Shown here: in pieces, positions 1-8,120 of the stretch
How positions within the stretch are numbered: the first letter of the stretch is position 1
Layout: each line of letters starts with the position of its first letter
Source: Candidatus Gastranaerophilales bacterium
Lineage (GTDB): Bacteria; Cyanobacteriota; Vampirovibrionia; Gastranaerophilales; Gastranaerophilaceae
Direction: 5' to 3'
Length of the DNA: 64,000 bases
NCBI GenBank assembly: GCA_944324455.1
Contig: CALUWJ010000003.1
Span: forward strand, 62,001 to 126,000
The notes under the pieces: model-generated
What the model was told of the DNA's origin: nothing
Database searches by the model: none
The model's input: the letters and a program-made list of their open reading frames with translations, nothing else
Made by a program: the position numbers and the translations under genes

Positions 1-29
1 ATATTTTAAAATATTATAGAGGATAGAAT

Positions 30-1487
30 ATGAAATTTGAAAAATTTAAAAAACAAAAAAGAGAATTAAGAGTGCTCTTTGCATCAGCTGAAGTTGCACC
101 ATACTCTAAAGTTGGCGGTTTAGCTGATGTTGTTGGGCAATTACCTCTTTATTTAGATAAACAAGATGTTGAATGTGCCATTTTTACTCCATTGTATGGT
201 TCAATTGATCAAGAAAAATACAATATAAAAGAGCTTGAAAATTCTGATTTAACTATCGATATGGGTCATTCTAGACACATTTTTAAATTAAAAATGTGTG
301 AAATTCCAAAAACAAAAGTCAAAGTGTTTTTTGTTGATAATCCAAAATATTTTTCTTGTTTTAATGTAGTATATCCAAAATGGTGCGATGAAATGTATGA
401 AATGCAAAGATATGTTGCATTTAATCTTGCTACTTTGGAATATGCAAAATTACTTAATTTTAAGCCTGATATTATCCATGCCAATGATTGGCACACTGCG
501 ATGTTACCTGTTTATTTAAAATCAAACTATAAATATGATGAATTTTATAAAGATACTAAATCGGTTTTCACAATTCATAATCTTGCTTATCAAGGAACTT
601 GCGATAAATCAATTATAGATTTTGCAAATATGAGATGGGATAATGTTTATAAAGATAATTGTCTTGAACATTACGGAAAAGTTAATTGGTTAAAAGGTGC
701 GCTTTATTGTGCCGATAAAATTACAACTGTTTCGCCAAGGTATGCGCAAGAAATTTTAGGTTCAGATTTTGGTGAAGGTATGGATTATACCCTAAGAGGT
801 CAAACATATAAACTTTGCGGAATTTTAAACGGCACAAATTATGATAAAAAACCGTTTAATATTAAAGAAAAACCAAAGTTTAAAGAAGAAATCCAAAAAG
901 CCTTTGGGTTGCCTGTTAATTCAAATCGTCCATTAATAGCTATGATTTCAAGGCTTGTATATCAAAAAGGATTGGATTTAATTGATTTTTGTAAATTTGA
1001 CTTAATGAATCAGCCTGCTGATTTTGTATTCTTAGGAACAGGCGAAGACGGTTATCAAAATATGTTAATTTGGGCATCAAATAATTCATCAAACATTAGG
1101 GCATGGATTGATTTTAAACCTGAATTATCGGAAAAAATCTACAAAGCTTCTGACATGTTTTTAATGCCAAGTTTGTTTGAGCCTTGCGGAATTTCTCAAA
1201 TGGTTGCAATGAAATATGGGTCTGTGCCAATTGTAAGAGCAGTAGGCGGATTAGATGATACAATTGTTGCTTATCCTAATGATAGAGCAACAGGTTTTAA
1301 ATTCTTGGGTTACGATGCTCAATCAATGTTAAATGAAATTAAAAATGGTATTTGGACATATTACGATAGAAAAGAAGATTTCAAAAACATGGTTAAAAAT
1401 TGTATAAATACAAGGTTTTCGTGGGAAGACTCCGCTCAAAAATATAAGTTTTTGTATTTAGATGTATTAAATAAGAAAAATTTTTAA
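30..1487 (+). CDS. glgA: Glycogen synthase, glycosyltransferase family 5
   Basis: Transfers glucose from ADP-glucose to the non-reducing end of alpha-1,4-glucan in glycogen storage. The N-terminal lobe has the GT5 signature KVGGLADVVGQLP (residues about 27-39), which carries the nucleotide-sugar-binding KxGGL. The C-terminal lobe has SRLVYQKGLD (about 309-318) and FEPCGISQMVAMKYG with the family's conserved Glu. At 485 residues it has normal length, although the linker after GTNYD (about 270-295) is shorter than in typical bacterial GlgA. The start is supported by AGAGGA eight bases upstream. No other glycogen gene is present. An intrinsic terminator follows at 1554-1590. ADP-glucose versus UDP-glucose preference cannot be read from the sequence. 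Confidence 0.93.
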   Translation: MKFEKFKKQKRELRVLFASAEVAPYSKVGGLADVVGQLPLYLDKQDVECAIFTPLYGSIDQEKYNIKELENSDLTIDMGHSRHIFKLKMCEIPKTKVKVFFVDNPKYFSCFNVVYPKWCDEMYEMQRYVAFNLATLEYAKLLNFKPDIIHANDWHTAMLPVYLKSNYKYDEFYKDTKSVFTIHNLAYQGTCDKSIIDFANMRWDNVYKDNCLEHYGKVNWLKGALYCADKITTVSPRYAQEILGSDFGEGMDYTLRGQTYKLCGILNGTNYDKKPFNIKEKPKFKEEIQKAFGLPVNSNRPLIAMISRLVYQKGLDLIDFCKFDLMNQPADFVFLGTGEDGYQNMLIWASNNSSNIRAWIDFKPELSEKIYKASDMFLMPSLFEPCGISQMVAMKYGSVPIVRAVGGLDDTIVAYPNDRATGFKFLGYDAQSMLNEIKNGIWTYYDRKEDFKNMVKNCINTRFSWEDSAQKYKFLYLDVLNKKNF

Positions 1488-1510
1488 AAAAAAGACCCGA
1501 TAATCGGGTC
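1486..1510 (-). terminator. Intrinsic terminator for the minus-strand HTH gene
   Basis: A 7-bp GC-rich stem, GACCCGA/TCGGGTC (1494-1500 with 1504-1510), is followed on the minus strand by an eight-base T run (complement of 1486-1493). There is no T run on the plus strand, so it most likely ends transcription of the LuxR-type HTH gene at 1574-1885. Confidence 0.75.
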
Positions 1511-1553
1511 ATAAATCGAATAAGTAGAGAGTTAAAAAGTAAAATTGTTAATT

Positions 1554-1590
1554 CAAAGGTTTAAAAATAAATTTTAAGCCTTTGTTTTTT
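1554..1590 (+). terminator. Intrinsic terminator after glgA
   Basis: A 13-bp stem with one G-U pair (1554-1566 with 1572-1584) and a 5-nt loop is followed by a run of T from 1585. It overlaps the last codons of the convergent gene at 1574-1885. Confidence 0.75.
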
Positions 1591-1885
1591 TAAGTAAAGT
1601 CTCAATTGATTTTCTTAGTTTTAAATTTTCTAATTCTATTTTGTGCTGTATTATTTTTTGATTTTCTATAATTTGCCCAAACACGCTGATAATAAACTCA
1701 AAGCGATTTTTTGCTTTATATTTTTTAAATAATCCGTTTAATCTGTTTGATACCGTTGATTCAGAACAATTTAGTCTTTTTGCAATTTGAGATATAGTAA
1801 GTCCTTGAAAAATGCATTTAGCAATAAATCTATGCTCACACATAATTCTATCCTGTAAGTTTTTTTTCATGTTTCTTAATTCCAT
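1574..1885 (-). CDS. Stand-alone LuxR-type helix-turn-helix protein
   Basis: A 103-residue protein consisting mainly of a GerE/LuxR-type DNA-binding domain. Residues about 27-65 contain LTISQIAKRLNCSESTVSNRLN, a clear helix-turn-helix, followed by KYKAKNRFEFII as helix 4. No receiver or ligand-binding domain precedes it. The C-terminal 35 residues are charged and probably helical or coiled-coil. The start may be Met1 (1885) or Met6 (1870), and neither has a clear ribosome-binding site. It diverges from the XRE gene at 1999 across a short AT-rich region. Probably a transcription regulator with unknown target. Confidence 0.7.
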   Translation of the reverse strand: MELRNMKKNLQDRIMCEHRFIAKCIFQGLTISQIAKRLNCSESTVSNRLNGLFKKYKAKNRFEFIISVFGQIIENQKIIQHKIELENLKLRKSIETLLKKTKA

Positions 1886-1916
1886 ATAAATTATGTCAAT
1901 AAATACTTTATTGTGT

Positions 1917-1972
1917 TATAATATAATTGACATTTATGTAAATAGAGTACATTAACAATTTACAACTGTCAA
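1917..1972. promoter_or_regulatory. Divergent promoter region with nested inverted repeats
   Basis: Lies between the LuxR-type and XRE-type genes. A TATAAT box occupies 1917-1922. TTGACA (1927-1932) mirrors TGTCAA (1967-1972), and inside that TGTAAA (1937-1942) mirrors TTTACA (1959-1964), with centres within one base of each other. This arrangement would suit an operator for the adjacent HTH proteins. The promoter function is inferred. Confidence 0.4.
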
Positions 1973-1998
1973 GTAGTAGTTTATAAAAAGTAATAATT

Positions 1999-2295
1999 AT
2001 GAGTAACATCGGAACAAGATTAAAACAGATAAGAAAGCTGATTAACAAATCTCAAAAAGAGTTGGCTGATGAGCTTTCTTTAACAAAACAAGCAATTTCT
2101 AATATTGAAACAGGAAAATGTCTTCCAAGTATTTCGCTTTTGGATAAGCTTCTTGTTAAATATAATATAAATATTAATTATGTAATTTCAGGTGTTGGAG
2201 AAGCACTTAATTCGAATTCAAATTCTTATAAAGAGATACGAAAGGCTTTAATGAAAGAAGTAGAGAAGTTTTTAGATGAAAGAGGAATAAGCTGA
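1999..2295 (+). CDS. XRE-family (Cro/CI-type) transcriptional regulator
   Basis: A 98-residue protein with an HTH_3 domain at residues about 5-60: RLKQIRKLINKSQKELADEL then LTKQAISNIETGKCLPS is the classic recognition helix and following turn. The C-terminal 35 residues are charged and could dimerise. There is no strong Shine-Dalgarno sequence before the ATG. It diverges from the LuxR-type gene and is followed by a terminator at 2425-2452. No toxin or phage gene is adjacent, so it could be an ordinary regulator or an orphaned antitoxin-like repressor. Confidence 0.8.
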   Translation: MSNIGTRLKQIRKLINKSQKELADELSLTKQAISNIETGKCLPSISLLDKLLVKYNININYVISGVGEALNSNSNSYKEIRKALMKEVEKFLDERGIS

Positions 2296-2424
2296 ATTAG
2301 CTTTTTCTGATTTATTAAACAAAATGTATAGTATATGTAACAATTTAGTAATAAATTTGCATTGGTATTTTTTTATGTGTAATAATCAAGAAAGTTAATA
2401 GTCTAACCATTCCTTTCTTGACTT

Positions 2425-2452
2425 ATGCGGTTTAAATACCGCATTATTTTTT
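2425..2452 (+). terminator. Intrinsic terminator after the XRE gene
   Basis: ATGCGGT (2425-2431) pairs with ACCGCAT (2438-2444) around a 6-nt loop, followed by TATTTTTT. Confidence 0.8.
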
Positions 2453-2476
2453 GTTCATTTTTTTGTTAAAATGTGA

Positions 2477-2482
2477 TAAAAT
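2477..2482 (+). promoter_or_regulatory. Extended -10 element of a predicted leaderless promoter
   Basis: TGATAAAAT at 2474-2482 is a TGn-extended -10. Its hexamer ends exactly 6 nt before the GTG at 2489, so the transcript should begin at or next to the start codon. No Shine-Dalgarno sequence is present. Confidence 0.55.
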
Positions 2483-2488
2483 AAATTT

Positions 2489-3112
2489 GTGTTTAGATAT
2501 TTAGAAAAAATATGCGGGGTTTCTGTTTTTTTGTTTGGTTTGTTTGTTTTAACCGAACTATTATTTGCATATTATGCTGATTGCAATTTTTTCCCAATAA
2601 AAACATATAATAGTTATGGCTTTATTGAAAGAAAAACAAACGCAACAATAATTCCTCTAAATAAATATCCGACAAGATTTTTAGCGCAAGTTGCGCTGCC
2701 TTGGGAATATTTTTTATACAAGTTAAATAATAAGACTTTGATTAAAAAATATGATGTTGCCGTTAAAAAGTATGGATTTCAAGATGATAATAACAGGTAT
2801 GTTATTCAACCAAGCTATATAAATGCTAATGATTTTAAACAAAATTATGCTGTTGTTTCAATATATAATAAAAACCATGTTGAAAAGTTTGGAACAATAG
2901 ATAAAAACGGTGATTGGGTAATAGAGCCAAAATATAGTTATTTGTGTCCTGTTGAAAGATATTATGTTAGAGCATGTATAGACAAAAATCATTGCGGCGT
3001 AATTGATCGATTTGGAAATCAAGTTATCACTATGTCATATAGTGCCGATAAATTAAATTGTGAAGATGAAATAACTTGTGAGAAAAAATTCTGTATAACA
3101 GGTAATTTATAA
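2489..3112 (+). CDS. Membrane-anchored WG-repeat protein
   Basis: A 207-residue protein. Residues about 10-30 form one membrane segment (VSVFLFGLFVLTELLFAYYA), an uncleaved anchor or signal peptide. The C-terminal half holds about three WG (KWG) beta repeats: GFQDDNNRYVIQPSY, FGTIDKNGDWVIEPKY and a CGVIDRFGNQVI unit. WG repeats are common in secreted and surface proteins of unknown role. The reading frame opens with GTG, with no in-frame ATG nearby and no Shine-Dalgarno sequence. The -10 box 6 nt upstream supports a leaderless GTG start. It sits alone between a terminator and panD. Confidence 0.65.
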   Translation: MFRYLEKICGVSVFLFGLFVLTELLFAYYADCNFFPIKTYNSYGFIERKTNATIIPLNKYPTRFLAQVALPWEYFLYKLNNKTLIKKYDVAVKKYGFQDDNNRYVIQPSYINANDFKQNYAVVSIYNKNHVEKFGTIDKNGDWVIEPKYSYLCPVERYYVRACIDKNHCGVIDRFGNQVITMSYSADKLNCEDEITCEKKFCITGNL

Positions 3113-3136
3113 AAACTGCTTGCATGGGTTTTTTTG

Positions 3137-3145
3137 TGCTAGAAT
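3137..3145 (+). promoter_or_regulatory. Extended -10 of predicted leaderless panD promoter
   Basis: TGCTAGAAT (3137-3145) is a TGn-extended -10. Six bases separate it from the panD ATG at 3152, and there is no Shine-Dalgarno sequence. Confidence 0.6.
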
Positions 3146-3151
3146 AATTTT

Positions 3152-3505
3152 ATGATTAGTGAATTTTTATATGCAAAAATACATAGAGCAACTGTAACAG
3201 AGGCAAATCTTGATTATGTAGGTTCAATTACCATAGATAAAGCCTTGTTGGATGAAGTTGGAATTAAAAAAAATCAAAAAGTTGAGATTTTAAATGTTAA
3301 CAATGGTGAAAGATTTTCAACCTATGTCATAGAAGGAAAAGAAAATTCCGGTATAATTTGTCTTAACGGTGCAGCTGCAAGAAAAGCGCAAGTTAAAGAT
3401 AAAGTTATAATTGTTGCTTATGCTATGATGACATTTGAAGAACAAGAAAGTTTTGTGCCGAAAATTGCACATGTGGATGAGAATAATAAATTAATTACGG
3501 TTTAA
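3152..3505 (+). CDS. panD: Aspartate 1-decarboxylase (pyruvoyl enzyme)
   Basis: Makes beta-alanine from aspartate for pantothenate and CoA synthesis. At 117 residues it has normal family length. The self-cleavage site is visible as YVGSITID, where cleavage between Gly24 and Ser25 creates the pyruvoyl group. [19 protein letters not shown] matches the conserved C-terminal region. The start is probably leaderless. It directly abuts the cupin gene at 3506, suggesting cotranscription. Other pantothenate genes are not in this window. Confidence 0.93.
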   Translation: MISEFLYAKIHRATVTEANLDYVGSITIDKALLDEVGIKKNQKVEILNVNNGERFSTYVIEGKENSGIICLNGAAARKAQVKDKVIIVAYAMMTFEEQESFVPKIAHVDENNKLITV

Positions 3506-3937
3506 ATGAAATTAATTAAAGATAATGATATTATCTATGCTAATATAGTAAGAGCAAATTCTTATTTGAATGATACTGTTTATTTTACAAATGAAACAGA
3601 TGAAATTCAATTTGGAGTTGTAAATTATAAAAAAGATTATAAAACCGGCGCACATTATCATAATCATCTTGATTTTGAATCAACAAGGGTTGATGAAATT
3701 ATAATTGTGCAAAATGGGTCTGCTCGAATTGATTTTTATAATGAAGTTGGTGCTTATATTGTAAGCTGCGAAGTATATAAAGGTGATATTGCAATATTAT
3801 ACCAAGGCGGACACAATATTATTTTTTATGAAGATTCAAAAATTTTCAGGGTTAAATCAGGCGCCTATCAAAAAGATTGCGATGAAACTCGCATAATAAG
3901 CGTGAATAACCTTGAACTAAAAATAGAGAATGATTAG
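3506..3937 (+). CDS. Small cupin-fold protein
   Basis: A 143-residue protein whose middle shows a cupin pattern: GAHYHNHLDFESTRVDEIII (residues about 50-69) gives the HxH and Glu ligands of motif 1, and KGDIAILYQGGHNI (about 90-103) gives the second motif with its His. A metal-binding barrel is therefore likely. The substrate is unknown. The ATG follows the panD stop codon immediately, so the two are probably translated from one message. Its 3' end overlaps the convergent pentapeptide gene by 4 bp. Confidence 0.65.
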   Translation: MKLIKDNDIIYANIVRANSYLNDTVYFTNETDEIQFGVVNYKKDYKTGAHYHNHLDFESTRVDEIIIVQNGSARIDFYNEVGAYIVSCEVYKGDIAILYQGGHNIIFYEDSKIFRVKSGAYQKDCDETRIISVNNLELKIEND

Positions 3938-4455
3938 TAGATTTCGTTTGTATTATCATCTTCTTCTCTTAATGATGATAAATCATAGTTATAAGTGCAA
4001 TCAAAATCTTCGGGTAATTTGTCGCTATCAGGCCATACGGTTGATTCATCAAATCGACATGAATCTAAGTTTTCTGAGGTTGAAAAATCGCTATCTGATA
4101 AATCTGTTTCAGATAAATTTGCACCTGCCATATCTGCATCAGAAAAATTGCAAAAATTAACAGCAGCATAATTAAAGCTTGTTCCGTTTAATATGGCTCC
4201 TGAAAAGTCGCATTCAGAAATTGAGGCTCTTGAAAAGTCAACACTTGTTAAATCGCAATCCGTAAAATTGATGTTAATTAAATTGCTTTCTTGAAAACTT
4301 GTTCCTGAAAAATCAATGTTGCTAAAATCTGCATTTTCGAAATTTTGATGGGAAAAATCTGCTTCAGATATATCTAAATCAGAATTTGCTTTGTGATATT
4401 CAACAAATGAATCATAATCATTTAATATCAAGTCAATTAAATTTTCTTTTGCCAT
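3934..4455 (-). CDS. Pentapeptide-repeat protein
   Basis: A 173-residue protein with about 18 consecutive A(D/N)LXX-type pentapeptides at residues about 35-125 (ADFSHQNFENADFSNIDFSG is typical), predicting a right-handed quadrilateral beta-helix. A 45-residue acidic tail follows. The repeat region is rich in Asp and Ser, and the whole protein is strongly acidic. The start has AAAGGGA as ribosome-binding site. It lies directly downstream of the two response regulators on the same strand (11-bp gap) and may be cotranscribed. Function unknown; DNA-mimic and scaffold roles are known for the fold. Confidence 0.8.
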   Translation of the reverse strand: MAKENLIDLILNDYDSFVEYHKANSDLDISEADFSHQNFENADFSNIDFSGTSFQESNLININFTDCDLTSVDFSRASISECDFSGAILNGTSFNYAAVNFCNFSDADMAGANLSETDLSDSDFSTSENLDSCRFDESTVWPDSDKLPEDFDCTYNYDLSSLREEDDNTNEIY

Positions 4456-4465
4456 ATATTTCCCT

Positions 4466-5086
4466 TTAAATTATCTGCGTCTGTTGTGCTAATAATACTG
4501 CCTGCACTCTGTTATCTACTTTTAGTTTTCTGTATATACTATTAAGATGAGTTTTAACAGTTACTTCTCTTACAAATAGTTTTTGAGCAATTTGAGAGTT
4601 TGAACTGCCTTTTGCAACCAAAGAAAGAATTTCTTTTTCTCTTGATGTAAGAGGGGATATTTCATCTCCTGTGATAAATGGCAGTGCTTTTGCTTTTTTT
4701 ATTTTTTTATTCCACGTTGAGCGTCTTAATAACGCTTCAATACGAGCCAATAAATTAGGCAGGATGAATGGTTTAATTATATAATCATCCGCTCCGAATT
4801 TTAAGCCTGAAATTTGTTTATTTGTATCAGAAACAGATGTTAACATTATTATTGGAATTTTTGATATTTTTTCATTGTTTCTAATTGCTTTCAACGTTTC
4901 CCAGCCATCTAAATTAGGCATGACTACATCTAATAATACTAAATCAAAATCAATTTCTTCATCCAATATTTTTAATCCCATAAGTCCGTCATGGGCAGCT
5001 TTAACTTCATAACCGTACATTGGAAGTGCATCTTCCAAGAGTTTTGAATTGTCATCTATTATTAATATTCGTCCCAGTGAGCTCAT
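4466..5086 (-). CDS. Response regulator, receiver plus LuxR-type HTH
   Basis: A 206-residue protein with an N-terminal receiver (phospho-acceptor Asp in LVLLDVVMPNLDGW, residue about 52; Lys in YIIKPF) and a C-terminal GerE domain (LTSREKEILSLVAKG then SNSQIAQKLFVREVTVKTHL). The receiver is unusually OmpR-like (ADDYIIKPFILPNLLARIEALLRR) although the output domain is NarL-type. Its ATG overlaps the stop of the upstream regulator (ATGA), indicating translational coupling. No histidine kinase is adjacent. Confidence 0.88.
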   Translation of the reverse strand: MSSLGRILIIDDNSKLLEDALPMYGYEVKAAHDGLMGLKILDEEIDFDLVLLDVVMPNLDGWETLKAIRNNEKISKIPIIMLTSVSDTNKQISGLKFGADDYIIKPFILPNLLARIEALLRRSTWNKKIKKAKALPFITGDEISPLTSREKEILSLVAKGSSNSQIAQKLFVREVTVKTHLNSIYRKLKVDNRVQAVLLAQQTQII

Positions 5087-5742
5087 ACTATTAAATTCTC
5101 TCTAATCGCTTTTATTGCTGCTTGCGTTCTGTCTTCAACATCCATTTTTTGTAAAATTGAACACACATGCACCTTAGTTGTGTTAACTGATATTGATAAT
5201 TCTTTGGCAATTTGAGAATTATTATATCCTGTTGCTAATAATATTAACACTCTTTTTTCTTGTTGGGTTAAATTGTAACAATCCTTTATGGAAATATTTG
5301 CAAATTTTGAATTATTTTTAGATGTTGATTGCATAACAAAATTTGCTATAGCAGAATCAAAATACATTGAACCATTTATTACATCTTTTATTATTTCACA
5401 TAATTTTTCAGGTTTAATATCTTTTGTGCAATATGCATTGATTCCTGCTTCAAGACAAGCTAAAACCTCATCTTTTTCACAGTGAGAGGTTAGTATTATA
5501 ATTTTTATATCATTATATTTAGCTTTAATTCTTCTTGTTGCTTCAACTCCATTAATTTCTGGTAAGCCTAAATCCATTAAAACTAAATCAATTTGATTTT
5601 TTTCACATATATCAAAAGCTTCTTGGGCGGTTTCTGCTACCCAAATATTGTTTGTATAATCTTGCGTTTCAATTGATGTTTTAAGAGCAAAAGAAGTTAG
5701 TGCATGATCTTCTACGATTAAAATATTACTTTTCATATCCAT
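5083..5742 (-). CDS. NarL/FixJ-family response regulator
   Basis: A 219-residue two-domain regulator. The receiver has the phospho-acceptor Asp in LVLMDLGLPEINGVEATRRI (residue about 57) and Lys in CTKDIKPEKL. The GerE HTH is LTQQEKRVLILLATG followed by NNSQIAKELSISVNTTKVHV. It is first in a three-gene minus-strand run with the second regulator and the pentapeptide protein. A TATAAT box lies at 5753-5758, 10 nt before the ATG. With no Shine-Dalgarno sequence, the 5' leader would be only a few bases. Regulon and partner kinase are unknown. Confidence 0.88.
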   Translation of the reverse strand: MDMKSNILIVEDHALTSFALKTSIETQDYTNNIWVAETAQEAFDICEKNQIDLVLMDLGLPEINGVEATRRIKAKYNDIKIIILTSHCEKDEVLACLEAGINAYCTKDIKPEKLCEIIKDVINGSMYFDSAIANFVMQSTSKNNSKFANISIKDCYNLTQQEKRVLILLATGYNNSQIAKELSISVNTTKVHVCSILQKMDVEDRTQAAIKAIRENLIV

Positions 5743-5825
5743 ACTTAAAGATATTATAAATTAACTTAATAATAAATTGCAATATCTTAAGTTTTTTGTT
5801 AAGTTATTAACTAAAGGAAGAAATT

Positions 5826-6107
5826 ATGATTACAAAAAAAGACGTAGAACATGTTGCAAAATTAGCAAGATTAGAATTAACAGAAGATGAAAAAGAGATG
5901 TTTACTCATCAATTGGGTGATGTTTTAGCACATGTCGAAAAAATGAACGAAGTTGACACAACAGGGGTTGATCCTATGAATCATCCGATTGATTTTGTTA
6001 ATGTTATGAGAGAAGATAAAAAGATTTACGAAAATACAAGAGAGGAACTAATGTCTAATGCACCTGATATTGAGGGTGAATATTTTAAAGTTCCCAAAAT
6101 AAATTAA
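5826..6107 (+). CDS. gatC: Asp-tRNA(Asn)/Glu-tRNA(Gln) amidotransferase subunit C
   Basis: A 93-residue subunit that stabilises GatA in the GatCAB complex converting Glu-tRNA(Gln) or Asp-tRNA(Asn) to the amide form. The family pattern [20 protein letters not shown], then [16 protein letters not shown], and the C-terminal [11 protein letters not shown] are all present. The ribosome-binding site is AAGGAAG. It is upstream of pyrG with an 8-bp gap. gatB is separate at 34663 and gatA is not in the window, so the complex is encoded at dispersed loci. Confidence 0.93.
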   Translation: MITKKDVEHVAKLARLELTEDEKEMFTHQLGDVLAHVEKMNEVDTTGVDPMNHPIDFVNVMREDKKIYENTREELMSNAPDIEGEYFKVPKIN

Positions 6108-6115
6108 GGGGTTGT

Positions 6116-7744
6116 ATGACAAAATATATTTTTATAACAGGCGGTGTAGTAAGTTCTTTGGGGAAAGGAATTGTTGCCGCCTCTTTAGGTAGGCTTTTGG
6201 TTTCAAGGGGCTACAAGGTTTCAATACAAAAATTTGATCCTTATATTAATGTGGACCCAGGAACAATGAGCCCCTTTCAGCATGGTGAAGTTTTTGTTTG
6301 CGAAGATGGTGCTGAAACAGATCTTGATTTAGGTCATTATGAAAGATTTATTGATGTTGATTTATCACAAATAAATAATGTCACCTCCGGTTCTGTTTAC
6401 CAAACTGTTATAAATAAAGAAAGAAAAGGCGAGTATCTTGGTGCAACTGTTCAGATGATTCCGCATATTACAGGAGAAATTAAATCAAGATTGATAAAAG
6501 CAGCAAAAAAAGACAACCCTGATATTTTAATAGCAGAAATCGGAGGCACAATAGGAGATATTGAGAGTCTGCCTTTTATTGAAGCAATCAGACAATTCCG
6601 TTCTGAAATAGGATTGCAAAATTCAATGTCTATTCATGTAACATTACTGCCGTATTTGCCAACATCAGGTGAGCTTAAAACAAAACCATCTCAACATAGT
6701 GTTAATGTTTTGAGAAGTTATGGTATTCAGCCTGAAATGCTTGTTTTAAGAACTCAAATCCCTGTGGGTAAAAATGAAAAGGAAAAAATTGCCCTGTTTT
6801 GCTCTGTTAATAAAGATTGCGTAATTGAATGTAAAGATATGAAAACAATCTATGAGGTACCTTTGTATCTTGAACAGCAAGGAATTGTAACACAAATTAG
6901 TAAAATTCTAGGTTTAGAAGAAAAAGAAGCTGACCTTTCTTTATGGCAAGAACTTGTTTATAAGATAAATCATCCTAAAAAAGTTGTTAATATTGCTCTT
7001 GCAGGTAAATACACAGAATTAAACGATGCTTATATATCCGTTGTTGAAAGTTTAAAGCATGCAGGGTTTGAAAATAATACTAAGGTTAATATTAAATGGA
7101 TTGCATCTGAAGATATACAAAATATGGATGATACAGAAAAACTTTTAAAAGATATTGATGGAATAATTGTCCCAGGTGGTTTTGGAGTTCGAGGAATCGA
7201 GGGAAAATTAAAAGTAATACAATATGCCAGAGAAAATAATATTCCATATTTAGGTTTATGCTTAGGTATGCAATGCGCTGTTATTGAATTTGCAAGAAAT
7301 GTTGCAGGATTGGAAAATGCAAATTCAACAGAGTTTAATAAAAATGCAAATTATAAAGTTGTTGATTTAATGGAGGAGCAAAAAAATATCGCAGGCTATG
7401 GTGCAACAATGCGATTAGGCAGCTATCCATGTAAAATAAATAAAAACACTAAAGCCTATGAATTATATAACTCGGAATTGGTTTATGAACGCCACAGACA
7501 TAGGTTTGAATTTAACAATGAGTATAAAGACCTTTTAACTGAAAATGGGTTAGTGATTTCTGGAACAAGTCCAGATGGATTATTAGCAGAGATTGTTGAA
7601 AATCCTTCTTGTGATTATTTTGTTGCTTGCCAATTCCATCCGGAGTTTAAATCACGCCCTCAAAGACCCCACCCTTTGTTTAGGGGGTTGATATTAGCTG
7701 CAATTAAAAAGTCTCAAAATCAGTTGCAAAAAATTAATGATTAA
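6116..7744 (+). CDS. pyrG: CTP synthase
   Basis: Converts UTP to CTP with glutamine and ATP. Residues about 1-265 form the synthetase domain ([40 protein letters not shown]). Residues about 290-535 form the class I glutaminase domain, with its catalytic Cys in [14 protein letters not shown] and the His-x-Glu in [11 protein letters not shown]. At 542 residues it is full length. The start has AAGGGG. It overlaps the convergent small gene at 7741 by 4 bp. Confidence 0.97.
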   Translation: MTKYIFITGGVVSSLGKGIVAASLGRLLVSRGYKVSIQKFDPYINVDPGTMSPFQHGEVFVCEDGAETDLDLGHYERFIDVDLSQINNVTSGSVYQTVINKERKGEYLGATVQMIPHITGEIKSRLIKAAKKDNPDILIAEIGGTIGDIESLPFIEAIRQFRSEIGLQNSMSIHVTLLPYLPTSGELKTKPSQHSVNVLRSYGIQPEMLVLRTQIPVGKNEKEKIALFCSVNKDCVIECKDMKTIYEVPLYLEQQGIVTQISKILGLEEKEADLSLWQELVYKINHPKKVVNIALAGKYTELNDAYISVVESLKHAGFENNTKVNIKWIASEDIQNMDDTEKLLKDIDGIIVPGGFGVRGIEGKLKVIQYARENNIPYLGLCLGMQCAVIEFARNVAGLENANSTEFNKNANYKVVDLMEEQKNIAGYGATMRLGSYPCKINKNTKAYELYNSELVYERHRHRFEFNNEYKDLLTENGLVISGTSPDGLLAEIVENPSCDYFVACQFHPEFKSRPQRPHPLFRGLILAAIKKSQNQLQKIND

Positions 7745-7935
7745 GCTTTGTTGATATTTCTTAAGAAAACTTCGTCATATAATTGAAGTTCTTCAAGAAG
7801 TTTTGCTATGTTTTCTTCTGAAGCATCTTTTATGCTTTCATCTTTTAAATATGAAATTACTTTTAACAACTTTAAAACTTCGACACTATAATCCGATCCT
7901 TGATAAGAAATTGTGATTTTTTGTTTCTTTTTCAT
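7741..7935 (-). CDS. Small hypothetical protein, 64 residues
   Basis: A short protein beginning [20 protein letters not shown], with a basic N-terminus, a probable beta hairpin, then an acidic helical half ([33 protein letters not shown]). A longer frame exists to 7968, but the internal ATG at 7935 has the ribosome-binding site AAAGGAAGAG and is preferred. I do not recognise the family. Its upstream region holds a large palindrome (7980-8026). Confidence 0.55.
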   Translation of the reverse strand: MKKKQKITISYQGSDYSVEVLKLLKVISYLKDESIKDASEENIAKLLEELQLYDEVFLRNINKA

Positions 7936-7979
7936 AACTCTTCCTTTGCTATTTTTATAATATAGCATAAGATAATAAT

Positions 7980-8026
7980 AAATAAATTCAACGACATATT
8001 AAATGATATATGTATTGAATTTATTT
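7980..8026. repeat. Nested palindrome in the 7936-8120 intergenic region
   Basis: AAATAAATTCAA (7980-7991) mirrors TTGAATTTATTT (8015-8026), and ACATAT (7994-7999) mirrors ATATGT (8008-8013) inside it. It could be an operator or a transcript hairpin upstream of the 64-residue gene. The region is very AT-rich, so chance is possible. Confidence 0.4.
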
Positions 8027-8120
8027 GATATTGATAATTATTGAAAAATAAATTAAAAAAGTTCGCTTAAAAGAAATATAAAATTAAGAAATTTTTTTTA
8101 ATCTTTACATTTCTTAACAA

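Noticed and set aside
1999-2295. XRE gene as part of a toxin-antitoxin or phage module
   Set aside because: No toxin-like, integrase or phage gene is adjacent; the neighbours are a stand-alone HTH and a WG-repeat protein.
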